Shown here in pieces: positions 26,052 to 34,362 of a stretch of 36,440 nt of DNA. Each line of letters starts with the position of its first letter. Within the stretch, counting starts at the first letter, position 1. Origin of the DNA: Thermodesulfobacteriales bacterium (lineage in GTDB: Bacteria; Desulfobacterota; Thermodesulfobacteria; Thermodesulfobacteriales; Thermodesulfatatoraceae); contig JALSPG010000077.1 of assembly GCA_026986115.1 (NCBI GenBank), forward strand, positions 1-36,440, in the 5' to 3' direction. The notes under the pieces were generated by a model. That model was not told the origin of the DNA, ran no database searches, and saw only the letters and a program-made list of their open reading frames with translations. Made by a program: the position numbers and the translations under genes.

Positions 26052-26052
26052 T

Positions 26053-26667
26053 ATGTATGTACCTATTGTAATTGAGCAGACAGCACGCGGTGAGCGAGCC
26101 TATGACATTTATTCCCGTCTTTTGCGGGAGCGGATCGTTTTTATTGGGGCTCCAATTGACGATCATCTTGCGAATGTAGTAATTGCCCAGCTTCTTTTCC
26201 TAGAAGCCGAGGATCCCGACCGAGATGTCACTTTATATATCAACTCTCCTGGGGGGATTGTAACGGCAGGGCTTGCCATATATGACACCATGCAATACAT
26301 CAAACCCGATGTGGCTACCCTTTGCCTGGGGCAAGCGGCGAGCATGGCCGCAGTCTTGCTTGCAGGGGGTACAAAAGGTAAGCGTTTTGCGCTTCCTCAC
26401 TCCCGCATTATGCTCCATCAACCTATTGGAAGCTTTCAGGGTCAGGCTACTGATGTGGATATCCAAGCCCGGGAAATCTTGCGACTGCGAGAGATTCTAA
26501 ATCGTATTCTTTCTAAGCACACTGGCCAACCCATCGACCGTATCCAGCAAGATACAGAGAGGGATTTTTATATGTCCAGTGAGGAGGCGCAAAAATATGG
26601 AATTATTGATAAAATACTAATAGAGCGTCCTTCGAAGAAGGAGGAAGGTAATGCCAAGGAAAAATAA
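26053..26667 (+). CDS. clpP: ATP-dependent Clp protease proteolytic subunit
   Basis: The 204-residue serine protease has Ser97 in GQAASMAA and His122 in IMLHQP, with the Asp of the triad near residue 171. It forms the barrel that degrades proteins fed by ClpX. The frame can be read from a GTG at 26041 overlapping tig, but GAGGG lies 6 bases before the ATG at 26053, and the family starts with [10 protein letters not shown]-like sequence, so the ATG is used. clpX starts inside its 3' end. Confidence 0.97.
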   Translation: MYVPIVIEQTARGERAYDIYSRLLRERIVFIGAPIDDHLANVVIAQLLFLEAEDPDRDVTLYINSPGGIVTAGLAIYDTMQYIKPDVATLCLGQAASMAAVLLAGGTKGKRFALPHSRIMLHQPIGSFQGQATDVDIQAREILRLREILNRILSKHTGQPIDRIQQDTERDFYMSSEEAQKYGIIDKILIERPSKKEEGNAKEK

Positions 26668-27901
26668 TAAAGGCGGTGATCTTCACTGTTCTTTTTGTGG
26701 TAAGAGTCAACATGAGGTCCGAAAATTGATTGCTGGGCCGGCAGTTTATATTTGCGACGAATGTATTGAACTATGTAACGACATTATTGCCGAAGAATAC
26801 GAAAAAGAAGAGGGAGAAAGGCGCCGGGAAGCCATCCCCAAGCCGGCCGAAATCAAGGCCTTTCTCGATCAATATGTAGTTGGCCAAGAGCGAGCCAAAA
26901 AAATCCTTTCTGTAGCAGTACACAACCACTATAAACGGATTGAGAGCAGGGTAAGCCTGGACGGTGTTGAGCTCCAGAAAAGTAACATCCTTCTTATTGG
27001 TCCCACAGGTTGTGGTAAGACCCTTTTGGCCCAGACTTTGGCCAAGTTTTTGAATGTACCCTTTACCATTGCCGACGCCACTACTCTTACCGAAGCGGGT
27101 TATGTAGGTGAAGATGTAGAAAATATCATCCTCAACCTTTTGCAGGCAGCGGACTATGATGTAGAGCTCGCTCAGCGCGGGATCGTTTATATCGACGAGA
27201 TTGATAAAATTGCCCGCAAGAGTGATAGTCCCTCTATTACACGAGACGTTTCGGGCGAGGGTGTACAGCAGGCCCTGTTGAAAATCCTTGAAGGCACCAT
27301 TGCTAATGTACCTCCCAAAGGAGGGCGTAAACATCCACAACAAGAATTTATCAAGGTTGATACCACTAATATCCTTTTCATTTGTGGGGGTGCATTTGTA
27401 GGGCTTGAGCGTATTGTGAAAGAACGCCTTGGACAGCGTTCTATAGGTTTTGGCGCCAATATTAAAAGCGCCAAAGAAATGTCTATTGGCGAGATTCTGA
27501 GTCACGTAGAACCAGAAGATCTCATCAAATTTGGTATGATCCCTGAATTTGTTGGCCGGGTACCCATAGTTGCGACGCTGGATGAACTTTCGGAAAAAGA
27601 GCTAGTGCGTATTCTTACAGAGCCCAAAAATGCGCTGGTCAAACAATATGAGAAGCTATTTGAAATGGACGGTGTAAAGCTTAGATTTACAGAAGGAGCT
27701 CTTGAGGCCATTGCAAAAGAGGCTATTCGCCGCAAATGCGGGGCTCGAGGGCTAAGGGCTATCATGGAGGAAGCGATGTTTGAAATTATGTTCGAACTTC
27801 CTTCCATGCACGGAGTAAAAGAAGTTGTAGTAACTGAAGAAGTCATTTTACGGCGAGAAAAGCCAATAATAATTTATGAATCACAGGCCCAGCAGGCCTA
27901 G
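26651..27901 (+). CDS. clpX: ATP-dependent Clp protease ATP-binding subunit
   Basis: The 416-residue AAA+ unfoldase has the N-terminal C4 zinc finger (Cys13, Cys16, Cys35, Cys38), Walker A GPTGCGKT (117-124), Walker B in IVYIDEIDK near 182, and the IGF loop (RSIGFGANI) that docks onto ClpP. It overlaps clpP by 17 bases with AAGGAGGAA before its ATG, so the two are translated together. It is complete and typical. Confidence 0.98.
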   Translation: MPRKNNKGGDLHCSFCGKSQHEVRKLIAGPAVYICDECIELCNDIIAEEYEKEEGERRREAIPKPAEIKAFLDQYVVGQERAKKILSVAVHNHYKRIESRVSLDGVELQKSNILLIGPTGCGKTLLAQTLAKFLNVPFTIADATTLTEAGYVGEDVENIILNLLQAADYDVELAQRGIVYIDEIDKIARKSDSPSITRDVSGEGVQQALLKILEGTIANVPPKGGRKHPQQEFIKVDTTNILFICGGAFVGLERIVKERLGQRSIGFGANIKSAKEMSIGEILSHVEPEDLIKFGMIPEFVGRVPIVATLDELSEKELVRILTEPKNALVKQYEKLFEMDGVKLRFTEGALEAIAKEAIRRKCGARGLRAIMEEAMFEIMFELPSMHGVKEVVVTEEVILRREKPIIIYESQAQQA

Positions 27902-27910
27902 AGAGGTGTT

Positions 27911-30322
27911 ATGGATACGAAAGAAAGAGAAAAAATAATATTACCGCTACTGCCCTTAAGGGACATTGTGTTATTCCCGCACCGGTTGGTGCCGCTTTTT
28001 ATCGGGCGTGAGAAAAGCATTATGGCCATTGAACACGCCATGGCCGGAAACAAAGAAATTTTTCTTGCTGCCCAAAAGGACGCCCAGCTGGATGAGCCCA
28101 AAGAAAAAGACATATACCGAGTAGGCACCATCGGGACGATAATTCAAATTCTCCGTCTTCCAGACGGCACTGTAAAAGCCTTGGTAGAAGGGAAACAACG
28201 GGCGAAGATCCTACAATATTTGCCAGGGCATAGCTTTTTCATGGTTGAAGTGGAACCTAAAGCCGAAGTAGTAGAAGCTGGTCCTGAAATTGAGGCCCTA
28301 GTTAGGCTCTGTCATCAGGCCTTTGAGGAATACACAAAGATTAACAAAAAAATTCCCCCAGAGGTCATTTCTTCTATACTTAGTCTTCAAGATCCGGCCC
28401 GTTTAGCAGATCATATCGCCGCGGTGCTGAATCTGAAGTTGCCCCAAAAACAGCGGCTTTTAGAGATGACCAATGTCAATAAACGTCTGGAATTGGTCTA
28501 TGGCTATCTTCGCGGTGAAATGGAGGTAGCGCGTCTTGAGCAGCGTATCAAGGAACGGGTCAAAAAACAGATGGAAAAGACCCAACGAGATTATTATCTC
28601 AATGAACAAATGCGCGCTATCCAGAAAGAGATGGGGGAGCGGGAAGATGGCCGCGGTGACCTGGCAGAGCTTGAAAAGAGGATCAAACGTAAGCGCTTAC
28701 CGCGAGAGGTAGCAGCAAAGGTGCGCCAGGAGTTTAAGAAACTCCAGATGATGTCACCCATGTCTGCTGAGGCAACTGTAGTACGAAATTATATAGATTG
28801 GCTTATTAGTCTTCCGTGGTTTGAGCGCACCCAAGACAAGATTGACATCGAGGCAGCTGAAGCCATTCTTGATGCTGATCATTATGGTCTGGAAAAACCA
28901 AAACAGCGTATTCTCGAACATCTGGCTGTCCAAAAGCTGGTCAAAAAGATCAAAGGCCCTATCCTTTGTCTCGTGGGTCCACCAGGGGTGGGGAAGACCT
29001 CTCTGGCTAAGTCTGTAGCACGTGCGATGGGGCGAAATTTTGTACGTATTTCTCTAGGTGGGGTACGAGATGAAGCCGAGATACGGGGGCATCGTCGCAC
29101 CTATATCGGAGCCTTACCAGGCAAAATTATTCAGGGTATGCGTAAAGCCGGGACTATAAACCCCGTTTTTTGTTTGGATGAAGTTGACAAGATTGGTACA
29201 GACTTTCGGGGAGATCCGGCAGCGGCCCTTCTTGAAGTGCTTGATCCGGAACAGAACTTCTCTTTCCAAGATCATTATTTGGAAGTTGGTTATGATCTTT
29301 CAAACGTGCTTTTCATTACCACAGCCAACGCCTTGCATACTATTCCGGTCCCCTTGTTAGATCGAATGGAAATTATTGAAATTCCGGGCTATACCGAAGA
29401 AGAAAAGCTTGAAATTGCCAAAGGTTATCTTATTCCACGTCAACTTGAGGCCCATGGATTGAGCCCCGAACAGGTAAAATTTACCGATAAAGCTATCCTA
29501 GAAATTATAAGGCGTTATACCCGCGAAGCCGGAGTACGTAATCTCGAACGGGAGATTGCTGCTATTTGTCGGAAAATCGCAAAAGAAGTGGCCAAGGATC
29601 CCAAAGCCTTCAAACCTACCAAGGTCTTTGTAAGCAAAATACATAAATATTTGGGAGTACCACGTTATCGCTACGGTGTAGCAGAGACCAAGAACGAAAT
29701 CGGTATGGCTACGGGATTAGCCTGGACGGAGACCGGAGGAGCTCTGCTCCAGATTGAAGCTGTAATTATGCCGGGGAAAGGCAAGCTCCTTATTACAGGA
29801 AAGTTAGGGGAGGTGATGCAGGAATCCGTGCAGGCAGCGATGAGCTATGTGCGATCTAGAGCCCATCAGCTGGGGCTTCCACCTGACTTTTACCAGCGTA
29901 TTGATATTCACGTACATGTTCCCGAAGGAGCTATCCCGAAAGATGGCCCCAGTGCAGGAATTACCATTGCTACGGCCATTGTTTCGGCTCTCCTTAAAAT
30001 CCCAGTAAAGAGTACTGTAGCGATGACCGGGGAAATTACTCTGCGCGGCCGGGTACTTCCAATTGGTGGCCTTAAAGAGAAATTGCTTGCGGCCCGACGA
30101 GGAAATATCGAAATGGTGATTATTCCTAAAGAAAACGAAAAAGATCTTAAGGAAATTCCGTCAAAGGTGGTTAAAGACTTGGAAATTGTATTGGTAGATC
30201 ACATGGACGATGTTCTTAAATTAGCCCTTGATTTGGAAGATCCAGAGAAACTTTTTCAGGACGTACCTCCTTATCCCCTTTTCGAGAAAGTCAAAGAAGG
30301 GGGAGAGATTCGGGCCCATTGA
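27911..30322 (+). CDS. lon: ATP-dependent Lon protease
   Basis: The 803-residue LonA has an N-terminal substrate-binding domain (about 9-200), a coiled region, an AAA+ module with Walker A GPPGVGKT (356-363) and Walker [10 protein letters not shown], and a C-terminal protease domain with the Ser681 (PKDGPSAG) and Lys724 (LKEKLLAA) dyad. It degrades misfolded and regulatory proteins. It starts 9 bases after clpX. An 8-bp inverted repeat overlaps its stop codon but lacks a strong U-tract. Confidence 0.98.
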   Translation: MDTKEREKIILPLLPLRDIVLFPHRLVPLFIGREKSIMAIEHAMAGNKEIFLAAQKDAQLDEPKEKDIYRVGTIGTIIQILRLPDGTVKALVEGKQRAKILQYLPGHSFFMVEVEPKAEVVEAGPEIEALVRLCHQAFEEYTKINKKIPPEVISSILSLQDPARLADHIAAVLNLKLPQKQRLLEMTNVNKRLELVYGYLRGEMEVARLEQRIKERVKKQMEKTQRDYYLNEQMRAIQKEMGEREDGRGDLAELEKRIKRKRLPREVAAKVRQEFKKLQMMSPMSAEATVVRNYIDWLISLPWFERTQDKIDIEAAEAILDADHYGLEKPKQRILEHLAVQKLVKKIKGPILCLVGPPGVGKTSLAKSVARAMGRNFVRISLGGVRDEAEIRGHRRTYIGALPGKIIQGMRKAGTINPVFCLDEVDKIGTDFRGDPAAALLEVLDPEQNFSFQDHYLEVGYDLSNVLFITTANALHTIPVPLLDRMEIIEIPGYTEEEKLEIAKGYLIPRQLEAHGLSPEQVKFTDKAILEIIRRYTREAGVRNLEREIAAICRKIAKEVAKDPKAFKPTKVFVSKIHKYLGVPRYRYGVAETKNEIGMATGLAWTETGGALLQIEAVIMPGKGKLLITGKLGEVMQESVQAAMSYVRSRAHQLGLPPDFYQRIDIHVHVPEGAIPKDGPSAGITIATAIVSALLKIPVKSTVAMTGEITLRGRVLPIGGLKEKLLAARRGNIEMVIIPKENEKDLKEIPSKVVKDLEIVLVDHMDDVLKLALDLEDPEKLFQDVPPYPLFEKVKEGGEIRAH

Positions 30323-30324
30323 TC

Positions 30325-30352
30325 TTGACAGTCAATGGGGGCGTGTTAATTT
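30325..30352 (+). promoter_or_regulatory. Candidate promoter of the tRNA-Val/tRNA-Asp unit
   Basis: A perfect TTGACA (30325-30330) is followed after 16 bases by TAATTT (30347-30352), about 12 bases before tRNA-Val. The -35 lies in the loop of an inverted repeat (CCCATTGA 30315-30322, TCAATGGG 30332-30339) that overlaps the lon stop. The -10 match is modest. Confidence 0.5.
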
Positions 30353-30364
30353 TTACGGTGGTTT

Positions 30365-30439
30365 GGGCGGATAGCTCAGCGGGAGAGCATCGGCCTTACA
30401 AGCCGGGGGTCACAGGTTCAAATCCTGTTCCGCCCACCA
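30365..30439 (+). tRNA. tRNA-Val (TAC)
   Basis: A complete cloverleaf: acceptor GGGCGGA with TCCGCCC, D arm GCTC...GAGC, anticodon loop CTTACAA (anticodon TAC), T loop TTCAAAT, discriminator A and encoded CCA (30437-30439). It lies 10 bases before tRNA-Asp. Confidence 0.97.
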
Positions 30440-30449
30440 AAGGAGGCGC

Positions 30450-30527
30450 GGGGCTGTAGTTCAGCACGGTTAGAACGCCGGCCTGTCACGCCGGAGGTCG
30501 CGGGTTCAAGTCCCGTCAGCCCCGCCA
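30450..30527 (+). tRNA. tRNA-Asp (GTC)
   Basis: A complete cloverleaf: acceptor GGGGCTG with CAGCCCC, anticodon stem CCGGC/GCCGG with loop CTGTCAC (anticodon GTC), T loop TTCAAGT, discriminator G (a tRNA-Asp identity base) and encoded CCA (30525-30527). The next protein gene starts 9 bases after its 3' end. Confidence 0.97.
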
Positions 30528-30536
30528 TTTTTATCT

Positions 30537-31301
30537 ATGGATCTGCCATTTATTCTCAAAAAGATTATTTCCCACATCCTTTATCCTTCAAGTTTGGTCT
30601 TTATTTTTCTTCTTTCAGCCTTATTAACTTCTTTTTCGCGATACCGGCGCAGTCAAACTCGATTTTTTCTCATCCTTGCCTCCCTTACTTTTTATTTTTC
30701 CTCTACGTTTTTCCCTTCCTGGGCCTTAAAGCCTTTGGAAGACTGCTATCCTTTGCCTCCCAAAGATGCTCTTAAAGAGAGTAAGGCTATCGTTCTTCTT
30801 CCCTGCTTTATTGATTCTAAACCCGGGTTAAACCTTTTGGAGCGCATAGGTGGAGAGACGAGTAAAAGATTTCTGGCAGCTTTACTTCTAAAAAAAGAAT
30901 TTCCCCAAAAGCCCCTTTTCATTATCGGAGCGGGAAACCGTGGAGGCCTGGGAGCAAGTTATCTCCAAGAACTAGCAGAAAAACTTGGTTTCAAAGATGT
31001 CTTCGCGCTTGATGAAGCCCATGATACTATCACCAGTGCCAAAGTGGCCAAAAAGTACTTGGCTGGCAAATCGTTTATTTTAGTAACAGCCGCTTACCAT
31101 CTTCCCCGGGCGGTTTTTCTTTTTCGTAAAGAAGGGCTTTCCCCTATCCCTTATCCGGCCTATCGTCTCGTTAAACCCCACAAAGATTTTACTTTACGAG
31201 ATCTTTGGCCTCGCCCTTTAAACCTATTTTATTTAGACTTAGCGGTTCATGAATATTTGGGGCTTGCTTTTTACCATTTAATAGATCACATTCCTTTCTA
31301 A
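30537..31301 (+). CDS. DUF218/ElyC-YdcF-like membrane protein
   Basis: The 254-residue protein has two N-terminal transmembrane helices (about 16-32 and 41-60) and a DUF218 domain: IVLLPC near residue 86, FIIGAGN near 129, DEAHDT..SAKVAKKYL around 158-173, and ITAAYHLPRA-like VTAAYHLPRA near 182. E. coli ElyC of this family affects envelope and peptidoglycan-precursor homeostasis; the biochemical role is open. The ATG is only 9 bases after mature tRNA-Asp, and no Shine-Dalgarno sequence is visible. gmhA follows, fitting an envelope role. Confidence 0.85.
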   Translation: MDLPFILKKIISHILYPSSLVFIFLLSALLTSFSRYRRSQTRFFLILASLTFYFSSTFFPSWALKPLEDCYPLPPKDALKESKAIVLLPCFIDSKPGLNLLERIGGETSKRFLAALLLKKEFPQKPLFIIGAGNRGGLGASYLQELAEKLGFKDVFALDEAHDTITSAKVAKKYLAGKSFILVTAAYHLPRAVFLFRKEGLSPIPYPAYRLVKPHKDFTLRDLWPRPLNLFYLDLAVHEYLGLAFYHLIDHIPF

Positions 31302-31319
31302 AAAATCTGGGGGCTGGTT

Positions 31320-31910
31320 TTGGATTGGAAGGGAAAAGCCACCAAAATTATTGCCAACTCTTTGCGTGTTAAAGAAGATTTTTGGGCGCATGAGGGTGAT
31401 AAAATCCTCTCTGCAGCCCAAATTATTACCAAAGCCTTTCGAAGTGGTCATAAACTTCTTGTTTTCGGAAACGGAGGATCTGCTGCGGATGCCCAGCATT
31501 TAGCTGCTGAATTTGTAAACCGGTTTCGCTTGGAAAGGCCCCCTCTTCCGGCAATAGCTCTTACTACTGATACTTCTATTCTCACGGCGGTAGCTAACGA
31601 CTACGATTTTACTGAGGTTTTTGTCAAACAGGTGATGGCCTTAGGGCGTCGCGGAGATGTAGCTTTAGGAATCAGTACCAGCGGGCACTCCGAAAATGTT
31701 ATAAGAGCTCTGGCTAAAGCCAAAGATTTAGGTCTTTTTACCATTGGGCTCGGAGGAGGAGACGGGGGCAAACTTCCGAAAGTCTCGGATTTGCTTATTT
31801 TGGTTCCCTCCTCTGAAACACCGCGCATTCAAGAGGGGCATCTTTTTTTTATCCATCTAATTTGCGAATTGGTCGAGGAGGCACTTTTTGGAGAAGATAA
31901 AACCCCTTGA
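31320..31910 (+). CDS. gmhA: Phosphoheptose isomerase (SIS domain)
   Basis: The 196-residue SIS-domain enzyme converts sedoheptulose 7-phosphate to D-glycero-D-manno-heptose 7-phosphate, the first step of lipopolysaccharide heptose synthesis. The GmhA signature FGNGGSAADAQHLAAEF (about 50-66), ALTTDTSILTAVAND, and ISTSGHSENV are present, as is the C-terminal QEGHLFFIH. The start is a TTG at 31320 with a G-rich site upstream; no ATG fits. Other heptose genes are not in the window. Confidence 0.94.
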   Translation: MDWKGKATKIIANSLRVKEDFWAHEGDKILSAAQIITKAFRSGHKLLVFGNGGSAADAQHLAAEFVNRFRLERPPLPAIALTTDTSILTAVANDYDFTEVFVKQVMALGRRGDVALGISTSGHSENVIRALAKAKDLGLFTIGLGGGDGGKLPKVSDLLILVPSSETPRIQEGHLFFIHLICELVEEALFGEDKTP

Positions 31911-32841
31911 TTTCCAAAATCTTCGCACCTACTCTCTTTTTTCCCGGCCCAGTAAGGTTTCCGTGGCAGATCTTGGCAAGCCTTTGCGTCCAGGTCTTAG
32001 TTTTCGTGAGTTTTTGAAATCTCTCCCGCGAGAACTCGCTGCCAGAGATCTTCTTGAAATAGCCCAAGCCGTGGCCCAAGCCATAAGGGAAAAACGCTTG
32101 GTTATTTGGGCCTTTGGAGCCCATGTGATCAAAGTTGGCCTTTCTCCCCTCCTCATCGACCTTATGGAGCGAGGATTAATCTCGGCCCTTATGGTAAACG
32201 GTGCCTGCATGGTTCATGACGCCGAACTGGCTATGGCTGGTATCACTTCTGAAGATGTGGCAGAAGCCCTTAAAGATGGTAGTTTTGGAGCAGCACGGGA
32301 AACAGGTGAACTTCTTAACAGAGCGGCCCAAGAAGGGCGCCAGGTAGGTTTGGGCTTTTCTCTAGGTAAGCTGATCTCTGAATCTAATTTTCGTTACCGA
32401 CATTTGAGCCTTTTTGCCCGCGCCTACGAATTAAAAATTCCGGTAACAGTTCACGTGGCCTTAGGTACAGATATTGTTCATATTCATCCTAGTGCGGATG
32501 GGGCCGCTATTGGTGAAGCCAGTTTTTATGATTTCCGTCTTTTTTGCCGCTTGGTAAGTGAACTTGACGGAGGGGTCTTTTTTTTGGCAGGCTCAGCAGT
32601 AATTCTCCCTGAGGTTTTCTTGAAAGCCCTTACGGTGGTACGAAATATCGGGTATAAAGTAGAACGCTTTGTTACGGTAAATTTTGATTTTATGAGGCAT
32701 TATCGCCCCCTTACAAATGTAGTTTCTCGCCCTACTATGACTGGAGGGCGAGGTTATCATATTACCGGGCATCATGAACTCCTTATTCCTCTTCTGATAG
32801 GGGCCTTGCTTGAGGAGTTAACAGATGAAGTTGAAGCTTGA
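31888..32841 (+). CDS. Deoxyhypusine synthase-like Rossmann protein
   Basis: I do not recognise a characterised function for this 317-residue protein. Its fold signature resembles deoxyhypusine/homospermidine synthases: FGAHVIKVGLSPLLIDLMERG (in two pieces, about 76-96) followed by NGACMVHDAELAMAG, comparable to the NAD-binding region of that family. Other conserved-looking parts are GTDIVHIHP (193-201) and TGGRGYHITGHHE (285-297). The catalytic Lys motif of true deoxyhypusine synthase (WGK) is not seen. The start is TTG at 31888 with GAGGAGG upstream, overlapping gmhA by 23 bases, so it is translationally tied to heptose synthesis. Confidence 0.65.
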   Translation: MEKIKPLDFQNLRTYSLFSRPSKVSVADLGKPLRPGLSFREFLKSLPRELAARDLLEIAQAVAQAIREKRLVIWAFGAHVIKVGLSPLLIDLMERGLISALMVNGACMVHDAELAMAGITSEDVAEALKDGSFGAARETGELLNRAAQEGRQVGLGFSLGKLISESNFRYRHLSLFARAYELKIPVTVHVALGTDIVHIHPSADGAAIGEASFYDFRLFCRLVSELDGGVFFLAGSAVILPEVFLKALTVVRNIGYKVERFVTVNFDFMRHYRPLTNVVSRPTMTGGRGYHITGHHELLIPLLIGALLEELTDEVEA

Positions 32842-33193
32842 TTTTGGAGACATAACAGCCGAGATAGAACTGGCAGAAACATCTTGTGCTCAAATGCTTT
32901 ACGAAGCCACACCCTTTGAAGCAGTAGTACACCGTTGGGGAGAGGAGATATATTTTGAGACTCCGGTCTCTTTTGACCTTGACGAAACTGCCAAAGAGGC
33001 AGTTGAGGTCGGAGATGTTGGCTATTGGCCAAGTGGAAAGGCTTTATGTCTCTTTTTTGGTCCTACGCCTATAAGTGGGCCGGGTGAGATAAGACCAGCA
33101 AGTGCTGTAAATATTGTGGGGAAAATCTCAAGCCCTCTTTCAGAGCTACATAAGGTCTCTCAAGGGGCTATAGTAAAGGTGAAAAAATCTTAA
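32825..33193 (+). CDS. Cyclophilin-like fold protein
   Basis: The 122-residue protein resembles the small cyclophilin-like family typified by Thermotoga TM1367: an N-terminal strand with DITAEIEL, the WGEEIYFETPV segment, then VGDVGYWPSGKALCLFFGPTP and a C-terminal region ending VGKI. These proteins share the cyclophilin barrel without proven prolyl isomerase activity. The ATG overlaps the previous gene by 17 bases, with GAGGAG 7 bases upstream. Function unknown. Confidence 0.82.
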   Translation: MKLKLDFGDITAEIELAETSCAQMLYEATPFEAVVHRWGEEIYFETPVSFDLDETAKEAVEVGDVGYWPSGKALCLFFGPTPISGPGEIRPASAVNIVGKISSPLSELHKVSQGAIVKVKKS

Positions 33194-33203
33194 GGAGGGC
33201 AAT

Positions 33204-33428
33204 ATGCCTATTTATGAGTTCACCTGCCGTAAATGTGGTGAAACCTTTGAAGAGCTGATCTTAGGCGGACGTATAGAAGACATAAAATGTCCTAAATGCC
33301 AGAGCGGAGATGTAGAAAAAATTATGTCTGCTTGTGCCTTTAAAAGTGGAGAAAAGTTTGTGAGTTCTTCCGGAAGTTCGGCCTGTGCCAGTTGTGTCGG
33401 AGGAACTTGTAGTACTTGTGGGAGGTAG
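33204..33428 (+). CDS. FmdB-type zinc-ribbon protein
   Basis: This 74-residue protein starts MPIYEFTCRKCGETFEEL, the standard opening of FmdB/CxxC regulatory-domain proteins, with a second Cys pair (CPKC) about 20 residues later. A Cys-rich tail (six Cys in the last 20 residues) is common in this family. AAGGAGGG precedes the ATG. Members are small putative transcription regulators or metal-binding proteins. It overlaps the extended reading of hemC but not its likely start. Confidence 0.9.
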   Translation: MPIYEFTCRKCGETFEELILGGRIEDIKCPKCQSGDVEKIMSACAFKSGEKFVSSSGSSACASCVGGTCSTCGR

Positions 33429-33430
33429 TT

Positions 33431-34360
33431 TTGCGCACCAAAATCAGAGTTGGTACTAGAGGAAGCAAGTTGGCCCTGGCCCAGACTAACTGGGTTATTA
33501 GAAAAATCCGCGAACAATATCCCGAACTCGAGGTAGAAACGGTCATTATTAAGACCAAGGGAGATAAAATCACCGATGTCCCTTTGGCCAAGGTAGGGGG
33601 TAAGGGTCTTTTTGTGAAAGAGATCGAAGAAGCTCTCCTAAAGAGGAAGATAGACCTTGCTGTTCACAGCATGAAAGACGTGCCTACCGAGCTCCCGGAA
33701 GGGCTTGAGATAGCAATAGTTCCTGAAAGAGAAAGCCCCTACGACGTCCTTATTTCCCAAAATGGCAAGCGATTAGGGGAATTACCTGCTGGGGCAAAGG
33801 TAGGAACTAGCAGTCTTCGGCGTGCAGCCCAACTCCGAGCCAGCTACCCTCAGCTGGTTATCAAAAATCTTCGGGGAAATCTAGATACGCGTTTGCGCAA
33901 ACTTCAAGAAGGGCTTTATGACGCTATTATCGTTGCTGAGGCAGGGCTTTTAAGGCTTGGTCTGGGGAAAACTCCCCGAGAAAGACTTTCTCCTGAAATA
34001 ATGCTTCCAGCTATTGGTCAAGGGGCGTTAGCCATCGAAGTTCGTGAAGATGAAAAAGAGCTCAAACAAATGTTGAGCTTTTTGCATCATTCAGAAACAA
34101 GTACCTGTGTAAGGGCAGAAAGGGCCTTTCTTTCAGCCCTAGGAGGGGGGTGTCAGGTTCCCCTTGCTGCACACGCTGTTATAAAAGCAGGAACCCTTTT
34201 CCTTGAAGCCTTAATCGCGGATCCTGAGGGAGAGACTATTTTGCGAGATCGAATAAAGGGGCCTCCATCACAAGCCGAAGAAATGGGGCGTTATTTAGCA
34301 GAGGTTCTTCTTTCTCGAGGGGGAAAGAAAATTCTCGATAAAGTTTACAGGGGTTTTTAA
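33431..34360 (+). CDS. hemC: Porphobilinogen deaminase (hydroxymethylbilane synthase)
   Basis: The 309-residue enzyme joins four porphobilinogens into hydroxymethylbilane. The dipyrromethane cofactor is bound at Cys241 in LGGGCQVPLAAHA, the catalytic Asp83 is in HSMKDVP, and GTSSLRRAAQL and NLRGNLDTRL are present. A longer frame from 33416 overlaps the FmdB gene, but GGAGG is 5 bases before the TTG at 33431, which gives MRTKIRVGTRGSKLA, the family N-terminus. cobA-hemD follows after 2 bases. Confidence 0.96.
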   Translation: MRTKIRVGTRGSKLALAQTNWVIRKIREQYPELEVETVIIKTKGDKITDVPLAKVGGKGLFVKEIEEALLKRKIDLAVHSMKDVPTELPEGLEIAIVPERESPYDVLISQNGKRLGELPAGAKVGTSSLRRAAQLRASYPQLVIKNLRGNLDTRLRKLQEGLYDAIIVAEAGLLRLGLGKTPRERLSPEIMLPAIGQGALAIEVREDEKELKQMLSFLHHSETSTCVRAERAFLSALGGGCQVPLAAHAVIKAGTLFLEALIADPEGETILRDRIKGPPSQAEEMGRYLAEVLLSRGGKKILDKVYRGF

Positions 34361-34362
34361 AG

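Noticed and set aside
26771-27505. A 244-codon minus-strand frame opposite clpX
   Set aside because: It is antisense to a complete ClpX with all motifs, has no ribosome site of note and its product shows no recognisable pattern; it is a shadow of codon bias.
30315-30339. Hairpin over the lon stop codon as a terminator
   Set aside because: The 8-bp inverted repeat is real but is followed by GGCGTG, not a U-tract, and its loop carries the candidate tRNA promoter -35; I do not call it a terminator.
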